6,055 nucleotides of DNA from Hyphomicrobium sp. (GCA_030598645.1 JAUVPN010000177.1:1-6055), one strand, 5' to 3'. Numbered from the stretch's first letter, positions 1-6,055 are shown. Notes: generated from the letters alone by a model not told the origin. Numbers and translations: made by a program.

Positions 1-166
1 CGACAATATCGCTCCGCCGACTCTCAATTTAGATAATCCGTCGGTCGATACGCCTGTTGATTTGGTGCCTCACCAGCCCAAAAAGCGTGAGATAAACACT
101 GTGCTGACGAACTCATTTGGTTTCGGCGGCACCAATGCGTCTTTGATCCTGCGCCGCGTTGTGTGA
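1..166 (+). CDS. fabF: 3-oxoacyl-ACP synthase II (FabF), C-terminal end only
   Basis: This is the 3' end of a gene that starts left of the window; 54 complete codons are visible in the frame beginning at base 2, ending in TGA at 164-166. The peptide ends with NSFGFGGTNASLILRRVV. The NSFGFGGTN loop is the C-terminal signature of condensing enzymes of the KAS I/II family, where the Gly-Phe-Gly-Gly loop gates the acyl pocket beside the active site. By family knowledge, FabF elongates acyl-ACP by decarboxylative condensation with malonyl-ACP in the cytoplasm. The Cys-His-His catalytic residues lie upstream and cannot be checked. FabB would share the loop, but the position directly before mltG, yicC and gmk is the usual place of fabF in Hyphomicrobiales, where fabG and acpP normally come just before it. 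The end is intact, with no sign of damage. Confidence 0.93.
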   Translation, partial: DNIAPPTLNLDNPSVDTPVDLVPHQPKKREINTVLTNSFGFGGTNASLILRRVV

Positions 167-308
167 GGCGCGCTGGCCACGTAACCGGCGATGCTGTCGA
201 TTCCGCAAGCTCATTTCGCGCTTTTGCCACATTTGCCGATAGGGTCGGAGCGATATCTTCACAGATGCCGAGCGCGAATGACCGCGTTCGGTAAACGTGA
301 ACGGAACC

Positions 309-1595
309 ATGAATAACATCCGCCCTCCGCGGCAGGAGCCCGTGTTCTACAAAGCCGGCGTGCGTCCGCGTAGCCCCGCGGAGATGCTCGAGCCGTCGCA
401 CGCACCGGTTCGCCCAAATGGCACTGGCGCGCCAGACATGCCGCGGCCTATGGGCGGCTTTATCCGCTTCTTCAGCGGTGTGCTGACATTGCTTCTGGTG
501 ATCCTGGTTGCCATCGGTGCCGTCAGTGCGCTGGTATATAATCAGTATGAGCGCCGAGGACCTCTGGAAGTTTCACGTGTTGTCACCATCCCCAAGGGAG
601 AGGGGCGCATCGAGATCGCGACGCGTCTCGAGCGCCTGGGGATCATTTCCAACCGATGGACTTTCATGGTGAGCTATCTATTGCGCAATGCGCTGAGCGA
701 TAGACCGGAAGACCTTAAGGCCGGCCAATACAAGATTAAGAAGAATGCCAGTATGGCCGATGTGCTCGACACGCTGGTCGAAGGCAAAAGCGTCCTATCG
801 AAACTGACTATTCCTGAAGGCTTGACGAGTCTGCAGATCGTCGAGCGCATTCGCGGCCAGGCCGATCTGGTCGGCGACATAACCAAAATTCCGCCGGAAG
901 GTTCACTGCTGCCTGACACCTATAGTTTCTCCAAAGGGATGACACGCCAAGAAGTGCTCGAACGCATGAAGGTAGAGATGCAACGCTATCTGGCTGAGGC
1001 GTGGGCGAAGCGCCAAGCAGATCTTCCGTTGAAGAGTCCGCAAGAGGCCATCATATTTGCTTCGATTATCGAAAAAGAAACCGGCCGTCCCGATGAGCGC
1101 GATCGGGTATCCGCTGTATTCATGAACCGACTGCGCAAGAAAATGCGTCTGCAGTCGGATCCCACTGTTGTCTATGGCATCGCCGGCGGCGAGGGTCACT
1201 TGGGGCGCCCGCTCACGCGTGCGGACCTTAATCAGAAAACAGATCACAATACTTATAGAATCAGTGGGTTACCGCCCACCCCAATATGCAACCCCGGCCG
1301 TGCCGCCATTGAAGCCGCGCTCAATCCGGCTACAACCAAAGAACTGTATTTCGTTGCCGACGGAAGTGGTGGTCACGCGTTTTCCAAGACACTGCGTGAA
1401 CACAACGCGGCCGTCTCCAACTGGCGTAAGGTGGAACGCCGGAGGCGGGCGAAACAAGCCGCCGCTGCGACGGCGGAAGGACCCGCCCAAACCGCTACCT
1501 CGACGAGCCGCATAGCAGCGCCGCAACTCCTTAACTCCGGAGCTGCTGGAGTGGCATCTTCCGTTCCGCTCCCTGTGCGCAAGCCACGACGATAG
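309..1595 (+). CDS. mltG: Endolytic murein transglycosylase MltG (YceG family)
   Basis: MltG is an inner-membrane lytic transglycosylase that cuts nascent peptidoglycan glycan strands and is thought to end their elongation. Counting from the ATG at 309 (428 residues), there is a Pro/Arg-rich cytoplasmic tail (1-54), one membrane helix (about 55-77) and a LysM-like segment starting near VVTIPKGEG (91-115). The YceG catalytic domain follows, with EGSLLPDTYSF (197-207), SIIEKET (252-258), QSDPTVVYG (282-290), GLPPTPICNPG (320-330) and YFVADGSGGHAFS (347-359). The catalytic glutamate matching E. coli Glu218 is most likely Glu255, the first Glu of SIIEKET. A 50-residue Arg/Ala/Ser-rich tail (379-428) goes beyond the 340-residue E. 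coli protein. The start is uncertain: an in-frame GTG at 297 would add MNGT. ATG was chosen as the commoner codon, though its GGA (303-305) sits only 3 bases away and neither start has a strong ribosome binding site. Confidence 0.95.
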   Translation: MNNIRPPRQEPVFYKAGVRPRSPAEMLEPSHAPVRPNGTGAPDMPRPMGGFIRFFSGVLTLLLVILVAIGAVSALVYNQYERRGPLEVSRVVTIPKGEGRIEIATRLERLGIISNRWTFMVSYLLRNALSDRPEDLKAGQYKIKKNASMADVLDTLVEGKSVLSKLTIPEGLTSLQIVERIRGQADLVGDITKIPPEGSLLPDTYSFSKGMTRQEVLERMKVEMQRYLAEAWAKRQADLPLKSPQEAIIFASIIEKETGRPDERDRVSAVFMNRLRKKMRLQSDPTVVYGIAGGEGHLGRPLTRADLNQKTDHNTYRISGLPPTPICNPGRAAIEAALNPATTKELYFVADGSGGHAFSKTLREHNAAVSNWRKVERRRRAKQAAAATAEGPAQTATSTSRIAAPQLLNSGAAGVASSVPLPVRKPRR

Positions 1596-1715
1596 ACGCG
1601 GCGTCCGTTGTCAATTGGTAATATCACTTGAAGGTAGCCACAAGCGTTGCCTTGTTGCCCCGCGCCTCAGCAGTTAGATTTCGGCATCCTCTCCTTGTCG
1701 GCTCTAGCAGTAAGC

Positions 1716-1721
1716 GGAAGG
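1716..1721 (+). promoter_or_regulatory. Ribosome binding site of yicC
   Basis: GGAAGG lies 4 bases before the ATG at 1726. It is the clearest Shine-Dalgarno match among the four housekeeping genes here and supports this start over the Met six codons in. The rest of the 130-base gap after mltG (1596-1725) holds no reading frame, strong hairpin or convincing -35/-10 pair that I can see. Confidence 0.6.
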
Positions 1722-1725
1722 CGCT

Positions 1726-2613
1726 ATGACCATAAACAGTATGACTGGCTTCGCGCGCGCCGAAAGTTCGCTTGGAACAGTTAGGTGGCATTGGGAGGTG
1801 CGCAGCGTAAATGGCCGCGGACTCGATGTTCGCGTGCGATTGCCGTCCGGCTATGAAGCGCTAGAGCCGATGATCCGCGAAGCCGTTGCAAATCAACTTG
1901 TGCGCGGCAACGTAACGGTCTCACTAAGCGCCGACCGCCGAGAGGGAGGGCAGACGATCCGCCTCAATGAGACGGCGCTGGCCGAGGTGGTGAAGGCGGC
2001 CGATCGCATCCGCGAGTTGACAGGTTGCGCCTTGCCTCGAGCAGACGGTCTCATAGGTATAAGAGGCGTCCTGGAAGTGAACGAGATTGAGGAGGATGCT
2101 GAAGAGTCACGCGCTCGTATAGGGGCAATGCTTGATCATTTGAGGGACGTACTTGCAGCGTTGGTCAGGGCGCGCACAGCGGAAGGGCAGCGCCTGAACG
2201 AGATCTTGGGCGCTCACCTTTTCGAGATCGAACGTCTCGTCAAGCAGATTGAGAAGTCACCGGCCCGTACACCGGCAGTTTTGACAGCGCGCCTCAAGGA
2301 GCAAGTCGCGCGCCTCGTCGAAACAGGCAATGGACTAGATCCAGAACGCTTACATCAAGAGGCTGTGCTGCTGGCGACCCGTAGCGACGTCGAAGAGGAG
2401 CTGAAGCGTTTGAGCGCGCACATCGGTGCGGCGCGTGAGTTGTTAGAAGGCGATGGCGCTATCGGCCGCAAATTCGATTTCCTGGCACAAGAATTTAATC
2501 GCGAAGCGAATACCGTATGCTCTAAGTCCAGCGACGTTGAGATTACTCGCGCCGGTCTTGCGCTAAAAACGGTGATCGATCAAATGCGCGAGCAGGTGCA
2601 GAATATCGAGTAA
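1726..2613 (+). CDS. yicC: YicC-family endoribonuclease
   Basis: This is a complete 295-residue member of the YicC family (E. coli YicC is 287 residues). The N-terminal YicC_N domain opens with the family hallmark SMTGFARAE (residues 5-13) and continues with VRSVNGRGLDVRVRLP (25-40). The C-terminal DUF1732 domain contains LHQEAVLLATRSDVEEEL (209-226), GRKFDFLAQEFNREANTVCS (247-266), KSSDVEITRAGLALK (267-281) and the terminal MREQVQNIE (287-295), all near the family consensus. In E. coli, YicC has been described as an endoribonuclease that affects turnover of the small RNA RyhB; whether that target applies here is unknown. The region between the domains (about 120-245) is rich in Glu, Leu and Arg and probably helical. 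It precedes gmk by 39 bases in the same reading frame, the usual alphaproteobacterial neighbour pair, so co-transcription is likely. Nothing is missing. Confidence 0.95.
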   Translation: MTINSMTGFARAESSLGTVRWHWEVRSVNGRGLDVRVRLPSGYEALEPMIREAVANQLVRGNVTVSLSADRREGGQTIRLNETALAEVVKAADRIRELTGCALPRADGLIGIRGVLEVNEIEEDAEESRARIGAMLDHLRDVLAALVRARTAEGQRLNEILGAHLFEIERLVKQIEKSPARTPAVLTARLKEQVARLVETGNGLDPERLHQEAVLLATRSDVEEELKRLSAHIGAARELLEGDGAIGRKFDFLAQEFNREANTVCSKSSDVEITRAGLALKTVIDQMREQVQNIE

Positions 2614-2652
2614 TCTTATTCTAGAACATTCACCGCCAACGGACATGAGCCT

Positions 2653-3297
2653 ATGAGTACCGAGGGGCCGAGAATAGACAGGCGCGGACTGCTTTTGGTG
2701 CTTTCCTCACCATCAGGTGCAGGAAAGACGACGCTTGCGCGCCGTCTCATTGAAACGGACGATTCAATCTCTTTGTCGGTGTCGGTCACGACACGAACGC
2801 CGCGACCTGGTGAAATTGATGGGCGTGACTACAACTTTGTTGACGCGGCCACCTTTGTCCAGATGCGTGACGCTGAGGAGTTGTTGGAATGGGCGCGTGT
2901 GTACGACAATTCTTACGGCACTCCCCGTGCGCCGATTGAGACGGCGATTGCCGAGGGTCGCGATGTTCTGTTTGACATCGACTGGCAGGGCGCACAGCAG
3001 CTCTCTGAGAAGATGAAGCACAACGTCGTACGTGTATTCGTGCTTCCGCCGTCCCATGATGTTCTTGAGCGGCGCTTGCGTGCGCGTGCTCAGGATGCCG
3101 AGGATGTGGTGAGGCGGCGGATGTTGGATGCTTCCGCTGAGATCAGCCACTGGCCCGAGTACGACTACGTGATCGTCAATGCCAACATTGAGGATTCTCT
3201 CAAGGGATTGCAGGCCATCCTGACGGCAGAGCGTTTAAAGCGCGAACGCCTCGACGGCCTAACCGGCTTCGTACGCGAAATGCAAAAAGCTCTTTAA
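2653..3297 (+). CDS. gmk: Guanylate kinase
   Basis: Guanylate kinase phosphorylates GMP (and dGMP) to GDP with ATP in the cytoplasm and is normally essential for nucleotide supply. The 214-residue length is typical. The P-loop is SSPSGAGKTT (18-27), with Lys25 and Thr26 contacting ATP phosphates. The GMP-binding region includes SVTTRTPRPGE (44-54), GRDYNF (57-62), NSYGTPR (86-92) and DIDWQGAQQL (108-117). RRRMLDASAEISHWPEYDYV (154-173) is the typical lid and C-terminal core, followed by VNANIEDS. The first P-loop glycine of many homologues is Ser19 here, which I recall as common in alphaproteobacterial Gmk rather than a defect. The ATG at 2653 is preceded by only a weak GGA (2641-2643) 9 bases upstream. 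It lies 39 bases after yicC and 56 bases before the cyclase gene, all on one strand, so it may be part of one transcript. Confidence 0.96.
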   Translation: MSTEGPRIDRRGLLLVLSSPSGAGKTTLARRLIETDDSISLSVSVTTRTPRPGEIDGRDYNFVDAATFVQMRDAEELLEWARVYDNSYGTPRAPIETAIAEGRDVLFDIDWQGAQQLSEKMKHNVVRVFVLPPSHDVLERRLRARAQDAEDVVRRRMLDASAEISHWPEYDYVIVNANIEDSLKGLQAILTAERLKRERLDGLTGFVREMQKAL

Positions 3298-3344
3298 GGG
3301 CCGGGGAAATCGCCTCCTATTGATCCGTTCTAGGAGCCGCTCAC

Positions 3345-3351
3345 AAAGGAG
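3345..3351 (+). promoter_or_regulatory. Strong ribosome binding site of the cyclase gene
   Basis: AAAGGAG is the best Shine-Dalgarno match in the window. It ends only 2 bases before the ATG at 3354, which is unusually close, but 8 bases before the in-frame GTG at 3360, which is a normal distance. The site therefore favours GTG as the real start, or at least leaves the choice open; the protein would change by only two residues. Confidence 0.6.
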
Positions 3352-3353
3352 TT

Positions 3354-5525
3354 ATGGACGTGCGAGATTTGTCCGTTCAGTTCATCCTCACGGCGGCCTT
3401 TCTAATTTTGGCTGTGGCACTACGTATCGCCGACCCGGATCCCGTCGCTACCCTGCGCCTGTCCGTCTTCGATACCTACCTTTCGTTGACCCCAAGATCG
3501 GTCGACCCTACGCTTCCCGTGCGCATTGTTGACATTGACGAGGCATCTCTGAGGCGTATTGGACAGTGGCCGTGGCCTAGAACAAAACTCGCCGAGATCA
3601 TCGATCAACTAAGAAAGGCAGGCGCCAGCACAATCAGCGTCGACCTAATTTTTGCAGAGGCCGATCGTCTTTCTCCCGGTGAGTTTGCCAAGCTTTTTTC
3701 TGGCCTGCCCGAACTTGTTCCTCTTACAAACCGAGCGGCGATGCTACCCTCTAATGACCAACAGTTAGGAGATGCCATCGCGGCGGCGCCTGTCATCCTT
3801 GGTTTTGCGGCAGAGAACGACGGGGAGGTCCTGCCGGGTCGTGTGCGCGCACGTTTTGCGTTTGCGGGAGACGACCCCAATCACTTTGTACCCAGCTTTG
3901 TAGGCGGCATCGGAAGTCTGCCGGCACTTGCGGAGCGCGCGGAAGGACTTGGCGCCGTCAACTGGATTCCCGTACGCGACCAAATCATTCGACGCGCACC
4001 ACTGCTGCTTTCTGTCGGCAATACCCTCTATCCTTCACTGCCACTCGAAACACTCCGGGTAGCCTTGTCGGAAACGACCGTCTTTGTGCGGTCGTCGGGC
4101 GGTAGCGGCATTTGGTCGTTTGGAGAAAGAACGGGTGTTGATACCGTTCGCGTCGGCAGCACGGTGGTGCCCACCGATGCCAGCGGCGAACTTTGGCTGC
4201 GTTTTTCTCGTCACGATCGAAAACGCTACATTCCCGCACATACCATTTTAGACGGCACATTTTCCCCGAAAGATGTGGCCGGTCGTCACGTTTTTCTTGG
4301 CACGAGCGCTGTGGGTCTTCTCGATTTGCGTGCAACACCTCTGGGACCTGCCGTGCCGGGTGTCGAAATTCACGCTCAAGCGCTCGAACAGATGCTGTCG
4401 GGAGAGCACCTAAGCCGCCCAGCTTATGCAACCGGTGCGGAACTTCTTTTTCTTGTTTTGGCAGGTGGCGCGATTGCTTGGGTTGTCTATCGCTTTGGCG
4501 CCGCTACGGCTGCTATCATGGCAGCGGGGGCAATTGGGGCGGTATTCTTGGCGTCTTGGTTAGGTTATACTCAAGCCGGCTTTCTGTTCGATCCCGTTTA
4601 CCCATCACTCGCTGTTGTTCTGCTCTATCTTGCAACCTCGCTCGACAACTACGTCCAAACTGAGCGGGACCGCAACCGCGTGCGCCATGCGTTTAGCCAC
4701 TATGTTTCCGCCCCCGTAGTGGAGGAGCTTGTCCGTCACCAGGAAAAGCTGAAACTCGGTGGCGAAATGCGCAAGGTCACGGTTCTCTTCGCCGATGTGC
4801 GTGGCTTTACTAAGATTTCGGAAGGTATGAGTGCCGAGGCGCTGGTGCGTTTTCTGAACCAACTCTTTACGCCACTGTCCGAGGTGATTATGGGCCAACG
4901 AGGGACCATCGACAAATTCATGGGCGATGCGGTAATGGCGTACTGGAACGCCCCGCTTCCCGACGCCGCCCACGCCAGCAATGCAGCGCGGGCGGCGATT
5001 GGCATGATGTCCCGTCTGCATGCGCAGAATCAAGAATGGACAGTCGAGGCCCGGCGCCGCGGCGAAACGCACACGCCGGTGGAGATCGGGATCGGACTTA
5101 ACACAGGAGAATGCTGCGTTGGTAACGTGGGCTCCCCCCAGCGCTTCGACTATTCAATACTGGGTGACGTTGTCAATGTAGCCTCGCGTTTGGAAGAATC
5201 TACGAAGACATACAAGCTCCCCATTATCGCAGGAGCGGCCACGGCGAAAGCAGCAACAAATTTCGCATTCCTCGAAATCGACTCGGTATTGTTCCGAGGT
5301 AAAGATCATCCTGAGCGCATCTATGCCCTTCTCGGTGATGAGAGTGTCGCGGCGTCCAAGCGGTTCCGCGTGGCTCAGAAGGCACATGGCCAACTATTAG
5401 CAGCAATGGGCGCCAACGATGCGGCGGACGTACGTAAGGCCCTGGAAGTCTGTCGGTCGCTTGGATGGGATGACTTAGCGCCGCTATACGAAACATTTGC
5501 ACGGCGCCTCGCGCCTACTGCGTGA
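3354..5525 (+). CDS. CHASE2-domain class III adenylate cyclase (transmembrane sensor)
   Basis: The 723-residue protein should make cAMP from ATP in response to an extracytoplasmic signal. In order it has membrane helix 1 (about 7-25); a periplasmic CHASE2 sensor (about 30-355) with the typical VDIDEASLRRIGQWPWPR (59-76) and ISVDLIFAEAD (94-104); three membrane helices (about 362-380, 382-403, 411-430); a short linker with FSHYVSAPVVEELV (447-460); and a class III cyclase domain (about 470-660). Catalytic positions read off the motifs are metal-binding Asp481 (FADVRGFT) and Asp525 (FMGDAVMAYW), purine-binding Lys521, and Asn608 and Arg612 (GDVVNVASRLE). The position that is Asp in class IIIa enzymes and Thr in class IIIb is Ser601, which suggests class IIIb. 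A helical tail (663-723) follows. All catalytic residues are present, so it should be active; guanylate cyclase activity is less likely because Lys521 is kept. Start is ATG 3354 or GTG 3360. CHASE2 ligands are unknown. Confidence 0.93.
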   Translation: MDVRDLSVQFILTAAFLILAVALRIADPDPVATLRLSVFDTYLSLTPRSVDPTLPVRIVDIDEASLRRIGQWPWPRTKLAEIIDQLRKAGASTISVDLIFAEADRLSPGEFAKLFSGLPELVPLTNRAAMLPSNDQQLGDAIAAAPVILGFAAENDGEVLPGRVRARFAFAGDDPNHFVPSFVGGIGSLPALAERAEGLGAVNWIPVRDQIIRRAPLLLSVGNTLYPSLPLETLRVALSETTVFVRSSGGSGIWSFGERTGVDTVRVGSTVVPTDASGELWLRFSRHDRKRYIPAHTILDGTFSPKDVAGRHVFLGTSAVGLLDLRATPLGPAVPGVEIHAQALEQMLSGEHLSRPAYATGAELLFLVLAGGAIAWVVYRFGAATAAIMAAGAIGAVFLASWLGYTQAGFLFDPVYPSLAVVLLYLATSLDNYVQTERDRNRVRHAFSHYVSAPVVEELVRHQEKLKLGGEMRKVTVLFADVRGFTKISEGMSAEALVRFLNQLFTPLSEVIMGQRGTIDKFMGDAVMAYWNAPLPDAAHASNAARAAIGMMSRLHAQNQEWTVEARRRGETHTPVEIGIGLNTGECCVGNVGSPQRFDYSILGDVVNVASRLEESTKTYKLPIIAGAATAKAATNFAFLEIDSVLFRGKDHPERIYALLGDESVAASKRFRVAQKAHGQLLAAMGANDAADVRKALEVCRSLGWDDLAPLYETFARRLAPTA

Positions 5526-5528
5526 GGC
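5506..5528 (+). terminator. Possible terminator hairpin at the end of the cyclase gene
   Basis: GCCTCGCGC (5506-5514) pairs with GCGTGAGGC (5520-5528) around the loop CTACT, giving a 9-pair stem with a single G-T wobble. It overlaps the TGA stop codon at 5523-5525. What follows, CTTCGT, is only a weak T-run, so it is not a classic intrinsic terminator. Its place between two convergent genes makes a stop or 3'-end protecting role plausible. Confidence 0.35.
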
Positions 5529-5566
5529 CTTCGTAGCCCAAGCGCACCCGAAACTGCTGCCCCAGG

Positions 5567-6055
5567 CTAATACTTCTTGTAATTGGGTTTGCGACGGCGA
5601 TGGGGGCGGCCCCGATTGGGGCGGCCGCGCCCGATTCCGGCTCCGATACCAATTGTTACGCCAAAGCTGGGTTGGGAGCTGGCCCGGCGTTTGGGTGTGC
5701 GCTTCTTCTTAGCCTTCCTTATCCTTCTACTCTTCTTTTTGGCTTTCTTTCTTTTCTTCTTCTTATTGATCTTGTTGGGTTCCCCACGCTTGGTATCGTT
5801 AGGCTTGGCCTCGTTATTGGGACCCGGCCTTTCAGTGAAGTTGATGACGTAGTCGGGTGTGAAGATCGGGTCAGGATCGATCAGCGGCGCTGTCACTATG
5901 AAGGGGAACGCGGACTCGAATGGCGCTGATTGTTTCTCAGGGAGGCTTGCCCATTTGATGGGATTGCCCACGTCGCCGGCAGGCGTAATGCGGATGAGTT
6001 TCCCAGGCTGGTCATGCAGGCGGCACTCGCCCTTCTCATTACAGACTTCGATGGC
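5567..6055 (-). CDS. Partial hypothetical protein with basic C-terminal tail, possibly FecR-like
   Basis: The minus-strand frame is open from the right edge to TAG at 5567-5569, giving at least 162 residues; the real start is outside the window. A GTG at 5969-5971 is in frame, but the frame stays open for 28 more codons with sensible sequence, so it is probably internal. The visible N-terminal part (IEVCNEKGECRL, then QPGKLIRITPAGDV) resembles the end of a FecR domain: a beta-strand repeat around Asn-x-x-Gly, then Pro-Gly and a final strand. That is a weak resemblance, not a firm match. A Pro-rich linker follows (about visible residues 35-85), then a tract with 24 Lys/Arg in 36 residues (about 89-124), a Gly-rich stretch FGVTIGIGAGIGRGR (about 131-145) and an Arg/Lys-rich end. 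Codons change in the basic tract, with AGA and AGG where neighbours mostly use CGN. It converges on the cyclase gene; FecR-type proteins often sit beside CHASE2 cyclases. Function unknown. Confidence 0.7.
   Translation of the reverse strand, partial: AIEVCNEKGECRLHDQPGKLIRITPAGDVGNPIKWASLPEKQSAPFESAFPFIVTAPLIDPDPIFTPDYVINFTERPGPNNEAKPNDTKRGEPNKINKKKKRKKAKKKSRRIRKAKKKRTPKRRASSQPSFGVTIGIGAGIGRGRPNRGRPHRRRKPNYKKY
5603..5626. repeat. Short direct repeat and GC hairpin inside the basic-tail gene
   Basis: GGGGCGGCC occurs at 5603-5611 and again at 5618-5626, a spacing of 15 bases or five codons. On the minus strand this encodes the repeated peptide pattern Arg-Gly-Arg-Pro-(Asn/His)-Arg. The same bases can form a stem, 5605-5613 with 5618-5626, of eight pairs with one G-G mismatch around the loop GATT. 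It most likely reflects growth of the low-complexity protein tail. Confidence 0.45.

Noticed and set aside
224..257. TTGCCA / TTGCCG and GATATC as a possible promoter for mltG
   Set aside because: The spacings between the boxes (22 or 13 bases) do not suit a sigma-70 promoter, and the -10 match is poor.
24..401. 125-codon minus-strand frame across the fabF-mltG gap
   Set aside because: It overlaps both the conserved FabF end and the start of mltG, and its product shows no motif.
1608..1636. TTGTCA after mltG as a possible -35 box for a yicC promoter
   Set aside because: At a 17-base spacing the sequence is AAGGTA, which is not a believable -10 box.
2645..2656. Three-codon reading frame ATG-AGC-CTA-TGA whose stop overlaps the gmk start codon, suggestive of a leader peptide
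   Set aside because: The only Shine-Dalgarno-like bases (GGA 2641-2643) are 1 base from this ATG but 9 bases from the gmk ATG, so they serve gmk. The arrangement is easily due to chance.
2698..2733. Guanylate kinase P-loop with Ser in place of the usual first Gly, considered as a defect
   Set aside because: All other ATP and GMP contact motifs are intact, and the Ser-Ser-Pro-Ser-Gly form is, as far as I recall, normal in alphaproteobacterial guanylate kinases.
4605..5072. 155-codon minus-strand frame inside the cyclase gene
   Set aside because: It overlaps the well-conserved cyclase catalytic domain on the opposite strand and has no family features of its own.
5583..5852. Plus-strand open frame encoding a very hydrophobic Phe/Leu-rich protein, which looks like a membrane peptide
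   Set aside because: It is the complement of the Lys/Arg-rich minus-strand tract: Lys codons read backwards give Phe and Leu. The minus-strand frame is longer, open to the window edge and has normal-looking sequence outside the tract.
5600..5929. Second overlapping plus-strand open frame in the same region
   Set aside because: No ribosome binding site, low-complexity content copied from the opposite strand, and no recognisable motif.
1..6055. Insertion sequences, phage genes, CRISPR repeats, tRNA or rRNA genes
   Set aside because: No transposase motif, no terminal inverted repeats with target duplications, no regularly spaced repeats and no tRNA-like cloverleaf were found. The genes are intact and tightly packed.

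Overview
The window looks like a chromosomal housekeeping segment of an alphaproteobacterium, most probably in the order Hyphomicrobiales (Rhizobiales). The gene order fabF - mltG - yicC - gmk, all on the plus strand, is the arrangement familiar from that group. The moderate GC content and the protein sequences fit. One example is the Ser-Ser-Pro-Ser-Gly-Ala-Gly-Lys form of the guanylate kinase P-loop. Genus cannot be decided from the sequence alone.

Layout: (1) 1-166, the last 54 codons of fabF (3-oxoacyl-ACP synthase II). (2) 167-308, a gap with no recognisable gene or promoter. (3) 309-1595, mltG, the membrane-anchored endolytic murein transglycosylase. (4) 1596-1725, a gap with only a good ribosome binding site at its end. 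(5) 1726-2613, yicC-family endoribonuclease. (6) 2653-3297, gmk, guanylate kinase. (7) 3354-5525, a 723-residue CHASE2-sensor class III adenylate cyclase, also on the plus strand and only 56 bases after gmk. (8) 5567-6055, the 3' part of a minus-strand gene that runs off the right edge. It converges on the cyclase with a 41-base gap and encodes a protein with a possible FecR-like remnant and a very basic Lys/Arg-rich tail. No stretch over 300 bases lacks a gene. No RNA gene, mobile element, CRISPR array or origin was seen.

How the genes fit together: the first four are conserved growth functions, namely fatty acid elongation, peptidoglycan strand termination, RNA turnover and GMP to GDP phosphorylation. 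They are probably kept together by shared transcription. The accessory part begins after gmk: a transmembrane cyclase that would sense an extracytoplasmic signal and make cAMP, facing a partly visible basic protein. CHASE2 cyclases are often neighbours of FecR-domain proteins, so these two may form a signalling pair, but only the C-terminal part of the partner is in view. I found no clearly new system. The best leads are the basic-tailed partner protein and the details of the cyclase.
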